NCBI GenBank assembly: GCA_022763065.1
Contig: JALEGH010000079.1
Coordinates: 1 to 54,775, forward strand
DNA length: 54,775 nt
Origin: Alphaproteobacteria bacterium
GTDB taxonomy: Bacteria; Pseudomonadota; Alphaproteobacteria; Micavibrionales; Micavibrionaceae
Direction: 5' to 3'
Part shown: positions 39,055 through 48,888 of the stretch, piece after piece
How positions within the stretch are numbered: the first letter of the stretch is position 1
How the letters are laid out: every line of letters begins with the position of its first letter
The notes under the pieces: model-generated
Seen by the model: only the letters and a program-made list of their open reading frames with translations
Told to the model about the DNA's origin: nothing
Databases searched by the model: none
Made by a program: the position numbers and the translations under genes

Positions 39055-39456
39055 ATGAAAAAAGTCTTTATGTTTGCGGCGAAGATAAGCGTCTTGGGAG
39101 CTTTTGCCACGGCGCAGCTTGTTTCCGCGCCTGTTTGGCATATCCAAAAACAGATTGAAGTGGATAATCCCTATCACCCTGACTATGTCGCTTTTTCTAC
39201 CCTTGTGCGGGAGTATAAATGGCACAAAGGGCTTCAGCTCTTCGGGGTGGATGATCCGGTTCAGCTCGTTACGCTCGAATTTCAGGCCATGACGCATCCG
39301 GGACGACCCAAAAATTTTACATTGAGTGATCTTGGTGCCATCGGGTGCCTGCCCTCCCATAAAACTCCTGGTTTTCCCGAATTTACCGGTTGCCATGCCG
39401 CGACCTTACGAGAAGAAAAAGACAATATGCCGACCCCGACCCCTAAAAAAGCTTAG
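39055..39456 (+). CDS. Small exported hypothetical protein
   Basis: Signal-peptide-like N-terminus MKKVFMFAAKISVLGAFATAQLVSA; 3 bp after the previous gene. Confidence 0.65.
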   Translation: MKKVFMFAAKISVLGAFATAQLVSAPVWHIQKQIEVDNPYHPDYVAFSTLVREYKWHKGLQLFGVDDPVQLVTLEFQAMTHPGRPKNFTLSDLGAIGCLPSHKTPGFPEFTGCHAATLREEKDNMPTPTPKKA

Positions 39457-39464
39457 GTATAGTT

Positions 39465-41426
39465 TTATGCCATTGTCTTTTTAGGCGCGTCTTCTGCCTT
39501 CGGCCCTTCATTCTGATTTGCGGGTTTTTCGATGTTATCCCGAAGCTTAAGAATTTCATCTCTCATAGCGTTCATCTGAGCTTCAAAATCTTTTTTCTTA
39601 TCAGGTTCTAGACTTTGGATTGACGGTGCATTCACAGCCTTTCCAATTTTATCCAAAGCATCTGTTATAAGGGCGATCCGCTTTTCAAAAATTTTACGTT
39701 GTTCCGCAAGGAGATCATTTTTTTCCTGTTCAACAAGGGAAGCGTGTTCAGCCGCAAGAGAGCCTTTCATTTTTTGTGCGCGCACATTTTGTTGTTCATT
39801 CAAGATAAGTTGCTTTTCTACCTTGACTTGTTCAATCCGCAATGCTGTATCGCTGATGAGGGCATCTCGTTTAATGCGTTCTTCTTGGTATTCTATTTCT
39901 CTGAAGTCAAAATCGGATAAGTCTTCACGAATGTTTTTCAAAAACGTTGTTTCTGCATTCCAAAGGAGAATACCACCCAATAACGTACCAACATGAGCTG
40001 CAGGGTGGGAATTCAAAACAGCTTGGAACATTGTCCGATATCTATCATCTACGCCCATATTAGGATCGAATTCTTTGTAACGGGTATCGGCTTGAGCAGC
40101 AGCCTTATAGTCTCTTGCTGCGTTTTCTGCATCTTGTGCTTCCTTAAGTCTTGTCTGGGCAGCTTCTAATTGTGCTTGTAATCCATCCTTTTGACTTGCT
40201 AAAGCTGTTTTAGCAGATTGTCTTGCATCTGCTTGGATTTCAGAAATACTCTTCTCCGCACTTTGAATATCAGAGCGAATCTGGTCGACTCTACTTTCAA
40301 TAGCCTCTCTTTCTGATATCAAAGAGCGATAGACAGGTCCACGTCCAGCTTTTCCTGTTTCCCCGATTCCACCTTCTTCTCTTGTTATTTGAACCTTCAC
40401 TTCATCAAGTTTTTGTTCTTGCACAGTAAGTTGTTCTTTAAGAGGAGCTATCTCTTCCGCTCGAATACGGTTAATTTCAGTTTGTTGCTCTACATTTAGG
40501 AACGCACCACCTCCACCAAGTTTTTCTGTAATGTTGGCAACCGTTTCCTCTGCTTCAACCCTTTTTTGTGTTAAAGCTTCAAACTCTGCTTTCTTTTCTG
40601 CAATAACGGCATCATTTATAGGCACTTGTTCGTTATTATAGTTATCTTGATGCAAATCTTGCATGTCAGAACCATAGGCTAGCATCAGTCCACCCATTAC
40701 AGCTTTAATTGCTCCAACATAGGCTGCAGCTAGTCGAGCTGTTTCGTAGCTCATGAGTTGAGTATTATTTTTTATCGAGTTAATTTTGGCTCTGATCTCT
40801 GCTTGTCTATTAAAGTCACCCTTGGCTTCTCGCAATTGCTCGAAATAGTGTTTTGTATCATTCTTAAATTGCTCTCTACCTTGTTTATAAAAGCCTTTAT
40901 CGACAATGAGAGAGATTAGTCCGTAAAGCCCACCTAAAACAGTTATGCTTTGAGCAACAGCAAAAAATTCAGGTTGTCCACTTATTAGCTGATTTACTAA
41001 TGTTTGAGTTACGCCAAAATATGCACCCAAAGAAAGGGAGGCAATACTTGATGCAATCATAATATTCCGACCAGGCTCTGATGCTTCAATGGCTTCTTCT
41101 TTTGTGTATAAGTGAGGGTGACGTCCCCCAAGGCGAATTAGATATCTTCTAATAGCATTGGCCTGTTGATCTCTGGGAACGGCGTGAGAGCCGACATCAT
41201 CGCTTTTTAGCTCTTCCAAAAATTTTTCGAGACTAACAATCTCTTCATCATATTCTCGTAACTGCTCTTCAAGAGTTTTGGGTGCTTCTGCGGTTTCTAC
41301 GTTCTCTTGAACATCATCAGTCATGGGTGGTTGATCCTCTGGTTGGGTTGCGGGATGGCGAGAAGGAGCATCGTCAAGCGCTGCTGCGGCGTTTAACAGA
41401 TCGTTATCATCTGTTGGCTTCGTCAT
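39465..41426 (-). CDS. Coiled-coil membrane protein, 653 aa
   Basis: Hydrophobic segments (MIASSIASLSLGAYFGVTQTLV; AVAQSITVLGGLYGLISLIV; ...) followed by long coiled-coil regions rich in E/K/Q. Confidence 0.75.
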   Translation of the reverse strand: MTKPTDDNDLLNAAAALDDAPSRHPATQPEDQPPMTDDVQENVETAEAPKTLEEQLREYDEEIVSLEKFLEELKSDDVGSHAVPRDQQANAIRRYLIRLGGRHPHLYTKEEAIEASEPGRNIMIASSIASLSLGAYFGVTQTLVNQLISGQPEFFAVAQSITVLGGLYGLISLIVDKGFYKQGREQFKNDTKHYFEQLREAKGDFNRQAEIRAKINSIKNNTQLMSYETARLAAAYVGAIKAVMGGLMLAYGSDMQDLHQDNYNNEQVPINDAVIAEKKAEFEALTQKRVEAEETVANITEKLGGGGAFLNVEQQTEINRIRAEEIAPLKEQLTVQEQKLDEVKVQITREEGGIGETGKAGRGPVYRSLISEREAIESRVDQIRSDIQSAEKSISEIQADARQSAKTALASQKDGLQAQLEAAQTRLKEAQDAENAARDYKAAAQADTRYKEFDPNMGVDDRYRTMFQAVLNSHPAAHVGTLLGGILLWNAETTFLKNIREDLSDFDFREIEYQEERIKRDALISDTALRIEQVKVEKQLILNEQQNVRAQKMKGSLAAEHASLVEQEKNDLLAEQRKIFEKRIALITDALDKIGKAVNAPSIQSLEPDKKKDFEAQMNAMRDEILKLRDNIEKPANQNEGPKAEDAPKKTMA

Positions 41427-41543
41427 GGCAATTCTCCTTATTTACCGTAACCATACACTAAAATTAACCGAAAGTTAAGATATTTTTTCACTGCGAAGAA
41501 AGAAATTGCATTCTTATCGCTAATGTGTCGAAAAAATGGGCGT

Positions 41544-44500
41544 CTAGTATCTCTGATATGCCGAAGGGGGAACGGGTTTGTTCTTTTCACTCATGGCGGC
41601 TTCGGGCGCCCGAGGCGGATTAAAATAGGCCCAGCTATCCTGGCGGACCTTATCAAAACTTAAGACCAGTACACGTTGCTCCATAAAGTCGTTTTTCCAG
41701 ACCTTATTGGCCCAGCCGCGCAAATGATTTTCCATGTGGTCTTTGTTTAAAAAGCCACAAGAGCGGATCACTTTTTGATCAATTTTACCGCTACTTAATT
41801 GATTAAAGAGGTCTTTAATTTTTATTCCTGTCGTGCTGCCATCTTTTTCAACGCCAATCGCATGACGGATTTTTGTTTCATAGATATGGCCGGTATCTTG
41901 TGCCGGCTCGCCGTGGATATTATCAAACATATCATCCGTTGTTTCACGAATCTGGATTTGCTTGCCGATTTCCAGCTTTTGAGAGCAATAATTGGCCGGT
42001 ACAATCACACCTTTTAAAGGTTCCGGCTTGTCACCTTCAAGACCGCTATTGAGAGCAGCCATCTCGGGATAGGTTAAGCCGTCAAAATGCAGTGATGGAA
42101 CGCGCACGGTTTGATGCGCGGCATTCACATTACGTGTGTTGGCTATGGGATAGAGATTTTCAATGCCCATGACAATGCGTTTTCCTTCAGGCGGGTATTT
42201 TTCTTGCGCGGTTTCATAAGCTCTTTTCGCCGTTTCATTCAACACAGAAAAATCACGTTCGCTTTCTTTAGGAGCCGCGTGAAAAGAAACAGGCCCCGGG
42301 TGGAAAAGCCGTCCGGTTTCTTTTTCTCTTAAAATGACTTTTGCGCCTTTGTTGATTTTATTGCGCATGCGCGTGCCTATCTCGGGTAAAACCAGACAAT
42401 GAGGTGGCAGCCGCAAATCATATTGTGTAATGGGATAACGTAAATGCCAGGCGGGCACATCAATCACAACATTGTTTTCTTTTTCAATAGTATGATGAAT
42501 ATAATCATAAGGCAGGCCGGATTTTGGATCGAACTGCATATGTGACACAAGTGTTTTCTTATACGGGAACTGACGTTTCAGATCCTCGTGATATTTTCTG
42601 CTTTTAGCCAGAATGCGTTGTCCTTCTTCATATTTGATGAGCTTATTGGCCTCACCCAGAAGGGGATCGTTTGGCCGTTCCAGCAAGCGCTGATCTCTAA
42701 TTTTAGCATTTATCTCCAGGCGTTTAAGCTGGTGTTCGAAAGTATTTAGATCGGAATGTCTAGCCGTTGTTGGATCTTCATTGGGCGCGCCGTGCAAGCT
42801 GAGTTGGCGGCGAGGTTCATAAAATCCTTTATAAAGAGCATCGGGAATGAGGTGCCGTTTACCTGTTTCAACACAAATTTTAACTAAAATGTCCATAATA
42901 GGTTCGGAGCGCAGACGATAAAAACGCGCTTTCCATTCTTTATTTTTAAGCAGATTAATCACATCTGCCGGTTTTTGTTTTCGAATATAATCAACGGATA
43001 TTTCACGCCCCACAGAATCGACAATATGAGGGGTTGCACCTTTCTCTCCCCGGTCGGCATTGGCAAATAAAAGCCTGTTACCAGATTTGGAAAACTCTGT
43101 GCTTATCATTCCTTTGGCGTAATCTTCTGACACTTCCATTTCCGACAGATAGTCTTCCATCGCTTTGACCCGCATGGCATCGCGGAAACGGCGGGCGGCT
43201 TCAATCGATTTAAAGCGCGGGGTGCCGCCTTTCATAAAATAATTTCCCATGAGCCGGATTTGTGGCACATTTTTATCACGAAGCTTTTTATAAGCGCGTT
43301 TACACAAGTCGAGATAATTTTCAAGGACCGCCTCAGCGTCCGGAGAATTTGGATCGACAGAATCAATCCGGTGCGCTGTCACAAAAAGCCGCATCAGTGC
43401 TTCATCAGCCATATTGAGGTAGTTATAATGATCCTGCATCTGGTTTTTGACAGTTTCAACGACACCGGCAACTTTGCGAGGGCCGGGCTTTCCTTTTTGT
43501 TTCAGGAACATTTCCCGGCGCTCTTGCCGAATAGCTTCTTCCTGATAATAAACTTCACCAAATCCCTGACGCAGCCATTCATCCTCCATCAACGGGTTTT
43601 GGACACCGGGTGAAAAGCGCCTTTTGGCATTTTGACGCCCAATGGCGGTATAGAGCTTTTCAGTCATCTCCGGATACTCGCGGAGATAAGCACAATCTCG
43701 TTCCACGCACTCTAACTTACCCCGGAACCGGTCCGCTTCTTTACTATGCTTAAGAACGAAATCATAGGGGAGAGCCCCTCCAAAACGGCGGAAGGCTTCA
43801 ATACGAATGGGAGACTCAGGGTCGTTCCATTTTTTCTCAAGCAACTCTTCCCAGTCCTCAATATCGAATTGGTGTGGGAATTTTCCGTTAAATTTATAGT
43901 TGCGTAAATCGCCTGTCATATGGAAGAAGACAAATTGTTTAAAACTGCCGAACTGTTCATCTGTATTCATGAACAGATAAAGCGAATCCGTTTGATCGGC
44001 AGGAAAATCACGCAAAGGCATGGAAACAAGGGGTACGGACTTTCCTGTCGGATCAATACCTTGTAATTGCCGGATACAGGCTTTTTCATCCGATTGTTCT
44101 TCGATTGTTGTGACAATCTCCGGCGAAATATCATTCATTTTATTGTTGAAGGCGAGCGAGGCGACTGAATCGATCACACCGCCATGTGCGTCCTGAAGAT
44201 CAAAAAGCTCACCATTGCTTAAGAAGATGCCGCCATCGACCATACGGATTTGGTTGGGGAATCCTTGATTGGCTTTAAAATAAGCGCCTAAGGCTTCGGA
44301 CCTATAAAATTTTCCGGTCATGGGGTTTAAGAGTTCACCCATTTTGAGGCCGTCTTCTCCATGTTGTCCGTGGAGTGCTACCTGAAGCGCGGTATGACGT
44401 TCATCACATAGGTAATTTTTTGCGCGTTGCTTGTTACTGATTGTGGCACGTGAATAGGCGAAAGGCACATTGGAAGGGTGTATACCGGCGCGCAGCATAT

Positions 44501-45209
44501 TGGTACGAAGCACAGGGATATCGTAGCCTTTGACATTAAAGCCGCTGATTTTCAGGCTGGGTTCCACCCAGCGCCATTTTTTTCCCTCTTCATCAATATA
44601 ATAGAGGTTATCTATATTCTCGTAGTAAGGGCTATTCGCATCATTATCTTCAAAGAGATAAGAGACCTTATTGCGCTCAGGATGATAGCGCACATGATGG
44701 ACAACACTTCCATCTTCAAGCTTTAAGGGAACCGGAACGACCTCTTCTTCGCATTCTTTATTGCTTTTGGCCTGTTTATTGATGTCTGTGAATTTTACAT
44801 TCAGTCGCTCTTCATTGGCCAGCCCATATAAGAAAGGCGCGTTTTCAAAACGGTGTGCAATATCGGCCATTGCATAAGGAGAGGGAGGGCGTTCCGGCTT
44901 ATCATATTCTGCCATGCCGTCTTCAAGGCGTTGGACAACAGGAGCTGCAGGATCGCCTATCAAGTGTTCTGGCCGTTTGGGTAACACTTGCATGGAGTTC
45001 ACATGGTTGCCGGAAATGTCTCCAAGCGCATCTCCATATTCTGTCACGAAAGGCCAGCCCTGTATGGAATGGGACATGCCAAAGCGGTCAATACCGCTTG
45101 TTTCAAAGTCAAAATGAAGCTGCATGATCACGCCGCGCTTGATCCAGTGCCAGACATCTCCTTTTCGGGCAACTCTTTTTTTATCTTGCTTTGTCTCTAC
45201 TTCATCCAT
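41544..45209 (-). CDS. Giant (1221 aa) DEDDh exonuclease, ExoI/SbcB-like N-terminal domain with long uncharacterised extension
   Basis: LHFDFETSG (Exo I motif), ISGFNVKGYDIPVLRTNMLRAG (Exo II; compare NNVRFDDEVTRN), DAHGGVIDSVASLAF (Exo III; compare NAHDAMADVYATIAMA). Confidence 0.75.
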   Translation of the reverse strand: MDEVETKQDKKRVARKGDVWHWIKRGVIMQLHFDFETSGIDRFGMSHSIQGWPFVTEYGDALGDISGNHVNSMQVLPKRPEHLIGDPAAPVVQRLEDGMAEYDKPERPPSPYAMADIAHRFENAPFLYGLANEERLNVKFTDINKQAKSNKECEEEVVPVPLKLEDGSVVHHVRYHPERNKVSYLFEDNDANSPYYENIDNLYYIDEEGKKWRWVEPSLKISGFNVKGYDIPVLRTNMLRAGIHPSNVPFAYSRATISNKQRAKNYLCDERHTALQVALHGQHGEDGLKMGELLNPMTGKFYRSEALGAYFKANQGFPNQIRMVDGGIFLSNGELFDLQDAHGGVIDSVASLAFNNKMNDISPEIVTTIEEQSDEKACIRQLQGIDPTGKSVPLVSMPLRDFPADQTDSLYLFMNTDEQFGSFKQFVFFHMTGDLRNYKFNGKFPHQFDIEDWEELLEKKWNDPESPIRIEAFRRFGGALPYDFVLKHSKEADRFRGKLECVERDCAYLREYPEMTEKLYTAIGRQNAKRRFSPGVQNPLMEDEWLRQGFGEVYYQEEAIRQERREMFLKQKGKPGPRKVAGVVETVKNQMQDHYNYLNMADEALMRLFVTAHRIDSVDPNSPDAEAVLENYLDLCKRAYKKLRDKNVPQIRLMGNYFMKGGTPRFKSIEAARRFRDAMRVKAMEDYLSEMEVSEDYAKGMISTEFSKSGNRLLFANADRGEKGATPHIVDSVGREISVDYIRKQKPADVINLLKNKEWKARFYRLRSEPIMDILVKICVETGKRHLIPDALYKGFYEPRRQLSLHGAPNEDPTTARHSDLNTFEHQLKRLEINAKIRDQRLLERPNDPLLGEANKLIKYEEGQRILAKSRKYHEDLKRQFPYKKTLVSHMQFDPKSGLPYDYIHHTIEKENNVVIDVPAWHLRYPITQYDLRLPPHCLVLPEIGTRMRNKINKGAKVILREKETGRLFHPGPVSFHAAPKESERDFSVLNETAKRAYETAQEKYPPEGKRIVMGIENLYPIANTRNVNAAHQTVRVPSLHFDGLTYPEMAALNSGLEGDKPEPLKGVIVPANYCSQKLEIGKQIQIRETTDDMFDNIHGEPAQDTGHIYETKIRHAIGVEKDGSTTGIKIKDLFNQLSSGKIDQKVIRSCGFLNKDHMENHLRGWANKVWKNDFMEQRVLVLSFDKVRQDSWAYFNPPRAPEAAMSEKNKPVPPSAYQRY

Positions 45210-45214
45210 CTTTT

Positions 45215-48200
45215 TTACTTCACTTTTTGCGGAAGGGGCCTAAAGGCTATCCGTCCTGTAGGTCTGTTATTTCCGCTTTGTTTTTGTGGCTCTGCCGGAC
45301 CCATAATGCGCTGTCTGGCGCTTTGTCCGCCAAAAATAGGTTTTAGGAAATCACTCCATTTTCGTGTTGCCTGCAATTTTGTGTAATCTTGTTCACCACT
45401 TCTACGCACATCTAACCCGTCATTTCGTTTGTTACCTTTATTGGTATTGACGATCGCGCGCAGCATTTCAACAATGCCGCCATATTGACGTCCATATTGA
45501 CGCCGCAAACGGATCAGCCAAAAAGATTGAGGTAGGTGATCCGTTATTTTTAACCGGGGAGGTTTGCCGTCTTTGGCAGGGATAAACTGATAGGCAATAT
45601 GATCATCGGGTGATTCGATAGAGCTAGCTTTTCCATTTTTCTGGGCCACTTCTTTGAATATTTCATGAGATGTTTGATCAGGAATATGGATGGTCTCATG
45701 CAACTTTGCCGGAATATTCTTAATAAGATTTTCGACGTCATTTCTGAACCCGTGGCCATGAATGTGGAAAGGTTGATCATGTACTTGAATTTGGTTGGTG
45801 GCATGATCGAAAGAAACATTCCACCCCAGTTTTTTAAACTGATGCGTTAGGGGGCCGTGTAATTCCTTTGGATTATAGATTTTAAACCCGTTTTTAACAG
45901 CGCAAAAAATGGTGACATTTCTGTTGTTAACCAGTTCTTGCATCAACCTTTCCTGACCATTTTCTGATCCGGGAGGTGCAGGCTGCATCACAAATAAAAC
46001 GGCGTCTTTCTCCACATCAATCGGATAGCCTGTATTGCGGACGCTCGGGTCCGAATCGAACAAGGAATTAAACCAGGCCAAACGCGGTAGGGAACCAAAG
46101 CTTTCCTCGGCGGATCCCGTGGGAGCAGTTGAAATAATTCCCAACTTGCCGAGTATTTTTCTAAAGCCATGCGCGGTTTTAGTATCTCTTCCGGCATGAA
46201 TGGCGGCCTCATCCTGGCCGGCCATAATCGCCCTATACATATTTCTGGCATTCAGGCCGTTATTTAAAAAACAGACTTTCCCGTGTGAGGCTAGTCTACG
46301 GATCATGAAATATTTGGTGCTACTATCGGTCGGAATTTCTTCCTCCTGATATTTTTTGAGCATTTTTTCACGGGCAGAATTGAGGCGCTTTTTTAGCTTT
46401 CTTCTTAAGCGCTCAATATCTTGTGTGACTTTTTCGGGGCTATTGCCAAGCGTATCAATATCAGCAGAAATAGTCTCACCACCATCAAGCAAGCCTTGAT
46501 ATAAAAACTCAGGCTTGGTATTGCTGTTTTTGATTTCTGTTTGCGCCTGTTCTAAAAGCTTTTTGTAAAAAGGTAGTGCTTTACTCTGTGAAATATCCTT
46601 ATGTTTCAGGCTTGTTTCGTATTTCTGCTCAACCCGTTTGATGCAGTCTTCAATGGCCTTTATTACGCATTTATAGGCACGATCAGGGAGCTTATCGTGC
46701 GGGATGGTAACCTCGGTACAGTCCATATCATGATCTACACCATGTTTGTTCATAATGCTGAGACGCTTCTGCGCATTCGCACCAACGGCGGTGAAGTTTC
46801 TTAAATATTCTTCTTCACTCCAGACATCCATCAGGCTTTGAATTTCGAGATGATTGGTCGAAAAGGGAACGGCGATCACGGCTTTATCTTTTAAAACATC
46901 TAAAATGCTGCGCAGCGTTTCTTTCACATCATCTGGGCGGGGACAAGACCCGCCATAGCGGATCCCTGTGGGATCATGCCATACTACATCAATTATTTTG
47001 TCTTTGACTTTAGAGGCGGTAACACTGAGCTGATCGGCTAGCGCGCGCGGACCTCTCTTGACCCACTCCCACCCTTTTTCGGTGAGATCAAATCCATCGC
47101 CATAAACCAGATGCGTATCGTCGTAATGTTTGTCCTGATAACATCCTGTGACCATGTAACCAGTTGTGCGCGCAGAGTGGAGCGTTGAATCCTCACAATA
47201 TTGAACCCACAGGCGGTTATTGCCTTGCTTATCTTTGAGGCAAAAGGCACCGTCTCCTTCAATGGTTTCAAATTTGGGCCAGAGATTCTTAGGAACCTGC
47301 AACTTGCCTATTTGTTCTTTCATTTTGGCCTGAACGGCTTCGGTGGCATATATGGTTTTTCCTCTTAGAAATCCCTGATGCGCATAATATTCGACTGTCG
47401 CGTGGTCGTAATGGTCATGTGTGATACATATTCCTTCGACGCTATCCCACCATTCCAGATAATCGGGATTCATGCCGTCAAAATCGGAATGGCCTCTACC
47501 ACTGGCAAAAGGGAAATCGATAATAACGGAGACTTCCGAAATATTTCCGTCCTGATCGAGCCCCCTATGCATGACCATGTTCCCACCACCAATATCCGCG
47601 CCAAAGCTATCGACTTTCTTTTCAAAAGATGAACCGTTAATCGCGAGAAATAAAGTCTGCCCGCCTTCTTCTAAAGGGGGAGGGGTGTGCATTTTATTCA
47701 GATGATCGGTAAGGCGGTAACGTGCTGCCAAATCCCGGTAGGGGGGATATTCCCGTTTAGAAAAATATTCATTTGATCTTTGAAAAAATCCGATGAGATT
47801 GAGCTTTTCTTCATAGCTGCTTAAATTACTCACCTGATGCTGCATAAAGCTGGCGCTATCAAGGGTGAATTTTTGCGCGTCTTCTTGAGTGAAGTTAAGA
47901 CGTGCAATATCAAAAGGCGGAGGGACTTCCCCCTCTTCCCCAATAGGATCAATAACCTCCATTGTGATACGAAAAGAATGGTTTTTACCACTCTTATCAA
48001 CATCATGGTGAATGGCGGTGCTATATTTTATGCCCGATTGCATCTGGGTTCTTGAAATATAACGCTTGCCTGTATGATGTTTATCACTTTCCAGTGTGTT
48101 GTAGTTAAATCCCAAAATTGTTTTGAGTTGATCAAGATCACAATTTGAAAATGTTAAAGGCGTGGTTTCATTTCCTGCACTATCTAAAAAGAAAGGGCTG

Positions 48201-48838
48201 ATCGAAGGTTGAAAACCACCTTTGCTATCAAGCCCTGAGAGTTTTGCGCCTTTTGCAATATCTTCCAGTGCATTTTCACTCTCTACATCTCCAGCCAGAA
48301 TTTTGGCCAGATCGCGTGCAGGTTTTTGCTGATTGAGATGTTCTTTGACACGACAGCTCAGCTCCGTGATGCGGTTAATCAGGCTGACATGTTTTTCCTG
48401 CGTAGGGTCATCACCGCGTAAGCGGCAAAAGACCAGTTCTCCACTGACCCAGATTTGCTCCGGTTGTAAAATAGGGATGCCGTCAACTTCATCATCGGAA
48501 TTCACCTTTTTTGCACGGATAGAAATCACATGATGTTTTTGTTGATCAGCGTTTTCCGCATTGCTAAAGGGCATATGACGCCAATAGGTAATGGAATCTT
48601 CCAAAATGCCTTCATGCGGGTCGTAAGATGTTTCAGATTTTGCCGTGACCAATCTCAGGCTATTTTCTTCATCATAATCAGAAGCCGTAAGAACAAAGGG
48701 GGTGGAGAAGTCTATATTTTTGAGCGCAGATTTTCTAGCAGGAAGATCATCGCGGTGGCTATCATCTTCCCGCCATATATTAAGGGCGTTTAACCAACGG
48801 TCCAAGCGGTATCTATGAAGTTGTATATTATCGCTCAC
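45215..48838 (-). CDS. Giant (1207 aa) RNase J-like metallo-beta-lactamase / beta-CASP protein
   Basis: GICITHDHYDHATVEYYA (HxHxDH), LHSARTTGYMV, VYGDGFDL, DVVWHDPTGIRYGG...VIAVPFSTNHLEIQSLMDVW, STAPTGSAEESFGSLPRLA, FHIHGHGFRNDVENLIKNIPAKLHETIHI. Confidence 0.78.
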   Translation of the reverse strand: MSDNIQLHRYRLDRWLNALNIWREDDSHRDDLPARKSALKNIDFSTPFVLTASDYDEENSLRLVTAKSETSYDPHEGILEDSITYWRHMPFSNAENADQQKHHVISIRAKKVNSDDEVDGIPILQPEQIWVSGELVFCRLRGDDPTQEKHVSLINRITELSCRVKEHLNQQKPARDLAKILAGDVESENALEDIAKGAKLSGLDSKGGFQPSISPFFLDSAGNETTPLTFSNCDLDQLKTILGFNYNTLESDKHHTGKRYISRTQMQSGIKYSTAIHHDVDKSGKNHSFRITMEVIDPIGEEGEVPPPFDIARLNFTQEDAQKFTLDSASFMQHQVSNLSSYEEKLNLIGFFQRSNEYFSKREYPPYRDLAARYRLTDHLNKMHTPPPLEEGGQTLFLAINGSSFEKKVDSFGADIGGGNMVMHRGLDQDGNISEVSVIIDFPFASGRGHSDFDGMNPDYLEWWDSVEGICITHDHYDHATVEYYAHQGFLRGKTIYATEAVQAKMKEQIGKLQVPKNLWPKFETIEGDGAFCLKDKQGNNRLWVQYCEDSTLHSARTTGYMVTGCYQDKHYDDTHLVYGDGFDLTEKGWEWVKRGPRALADQLSVTASKVKDKIIDVVWHDPTGIRYGGSCPRPDDVKETLRSILDVLKDKAVIAVPFSTNHLEIQSLMDVWSEEEYLRNFTAVGANAQKRLSIMNKHGVDHDMDCTEVTIPHDKLPDRAYKCVIKAIEDCIKRVEQKYETSLKHKDISQSKALPFYKKLLEQAQTEIKNSNTKPEFLYQGLLDGGETISADIDTLGNSPEKVTQDIERLRRKLKKRLNSAREKMLKKYQEEEIPTDSSTKYFMIRRLASHGKVCFLNNGLNARNMYRAIMAGQDEAAIHAGRDTKTAHGFRKILGKLGIISTAPTGSAEESFGSLPRLAWFNSLFDSDPSVRNTGYPIDVEKDAVLFVMQPAPPGSENGQERLMQELVNNRNVTIFCAVKNGFKIYNPKELHGPLTHQFKKLGWNVSFDHATNQIQVHDQPFHIHGHGFRNDVENLIKNIPAKLHETIHIPDQTSHEIFKEVAQKNGKASSIESPDDHIAYQFIPAKDGKPPRLKITDHLPQSFWLIRLRRQYGRQYGGIVEMLRAIVNTNKGNKRNDGLDVRRSGEQDYTKLQATRKWSDFLKPIFGGQSARQRIMGPAEPQKQSGNNRPTGRIAFRPLPQKVK

Positions 48839-48888
48839 GTATCTTTACTCGGTTTTCTCTTTACTTGGTTTTACGTCATAAATATTCA

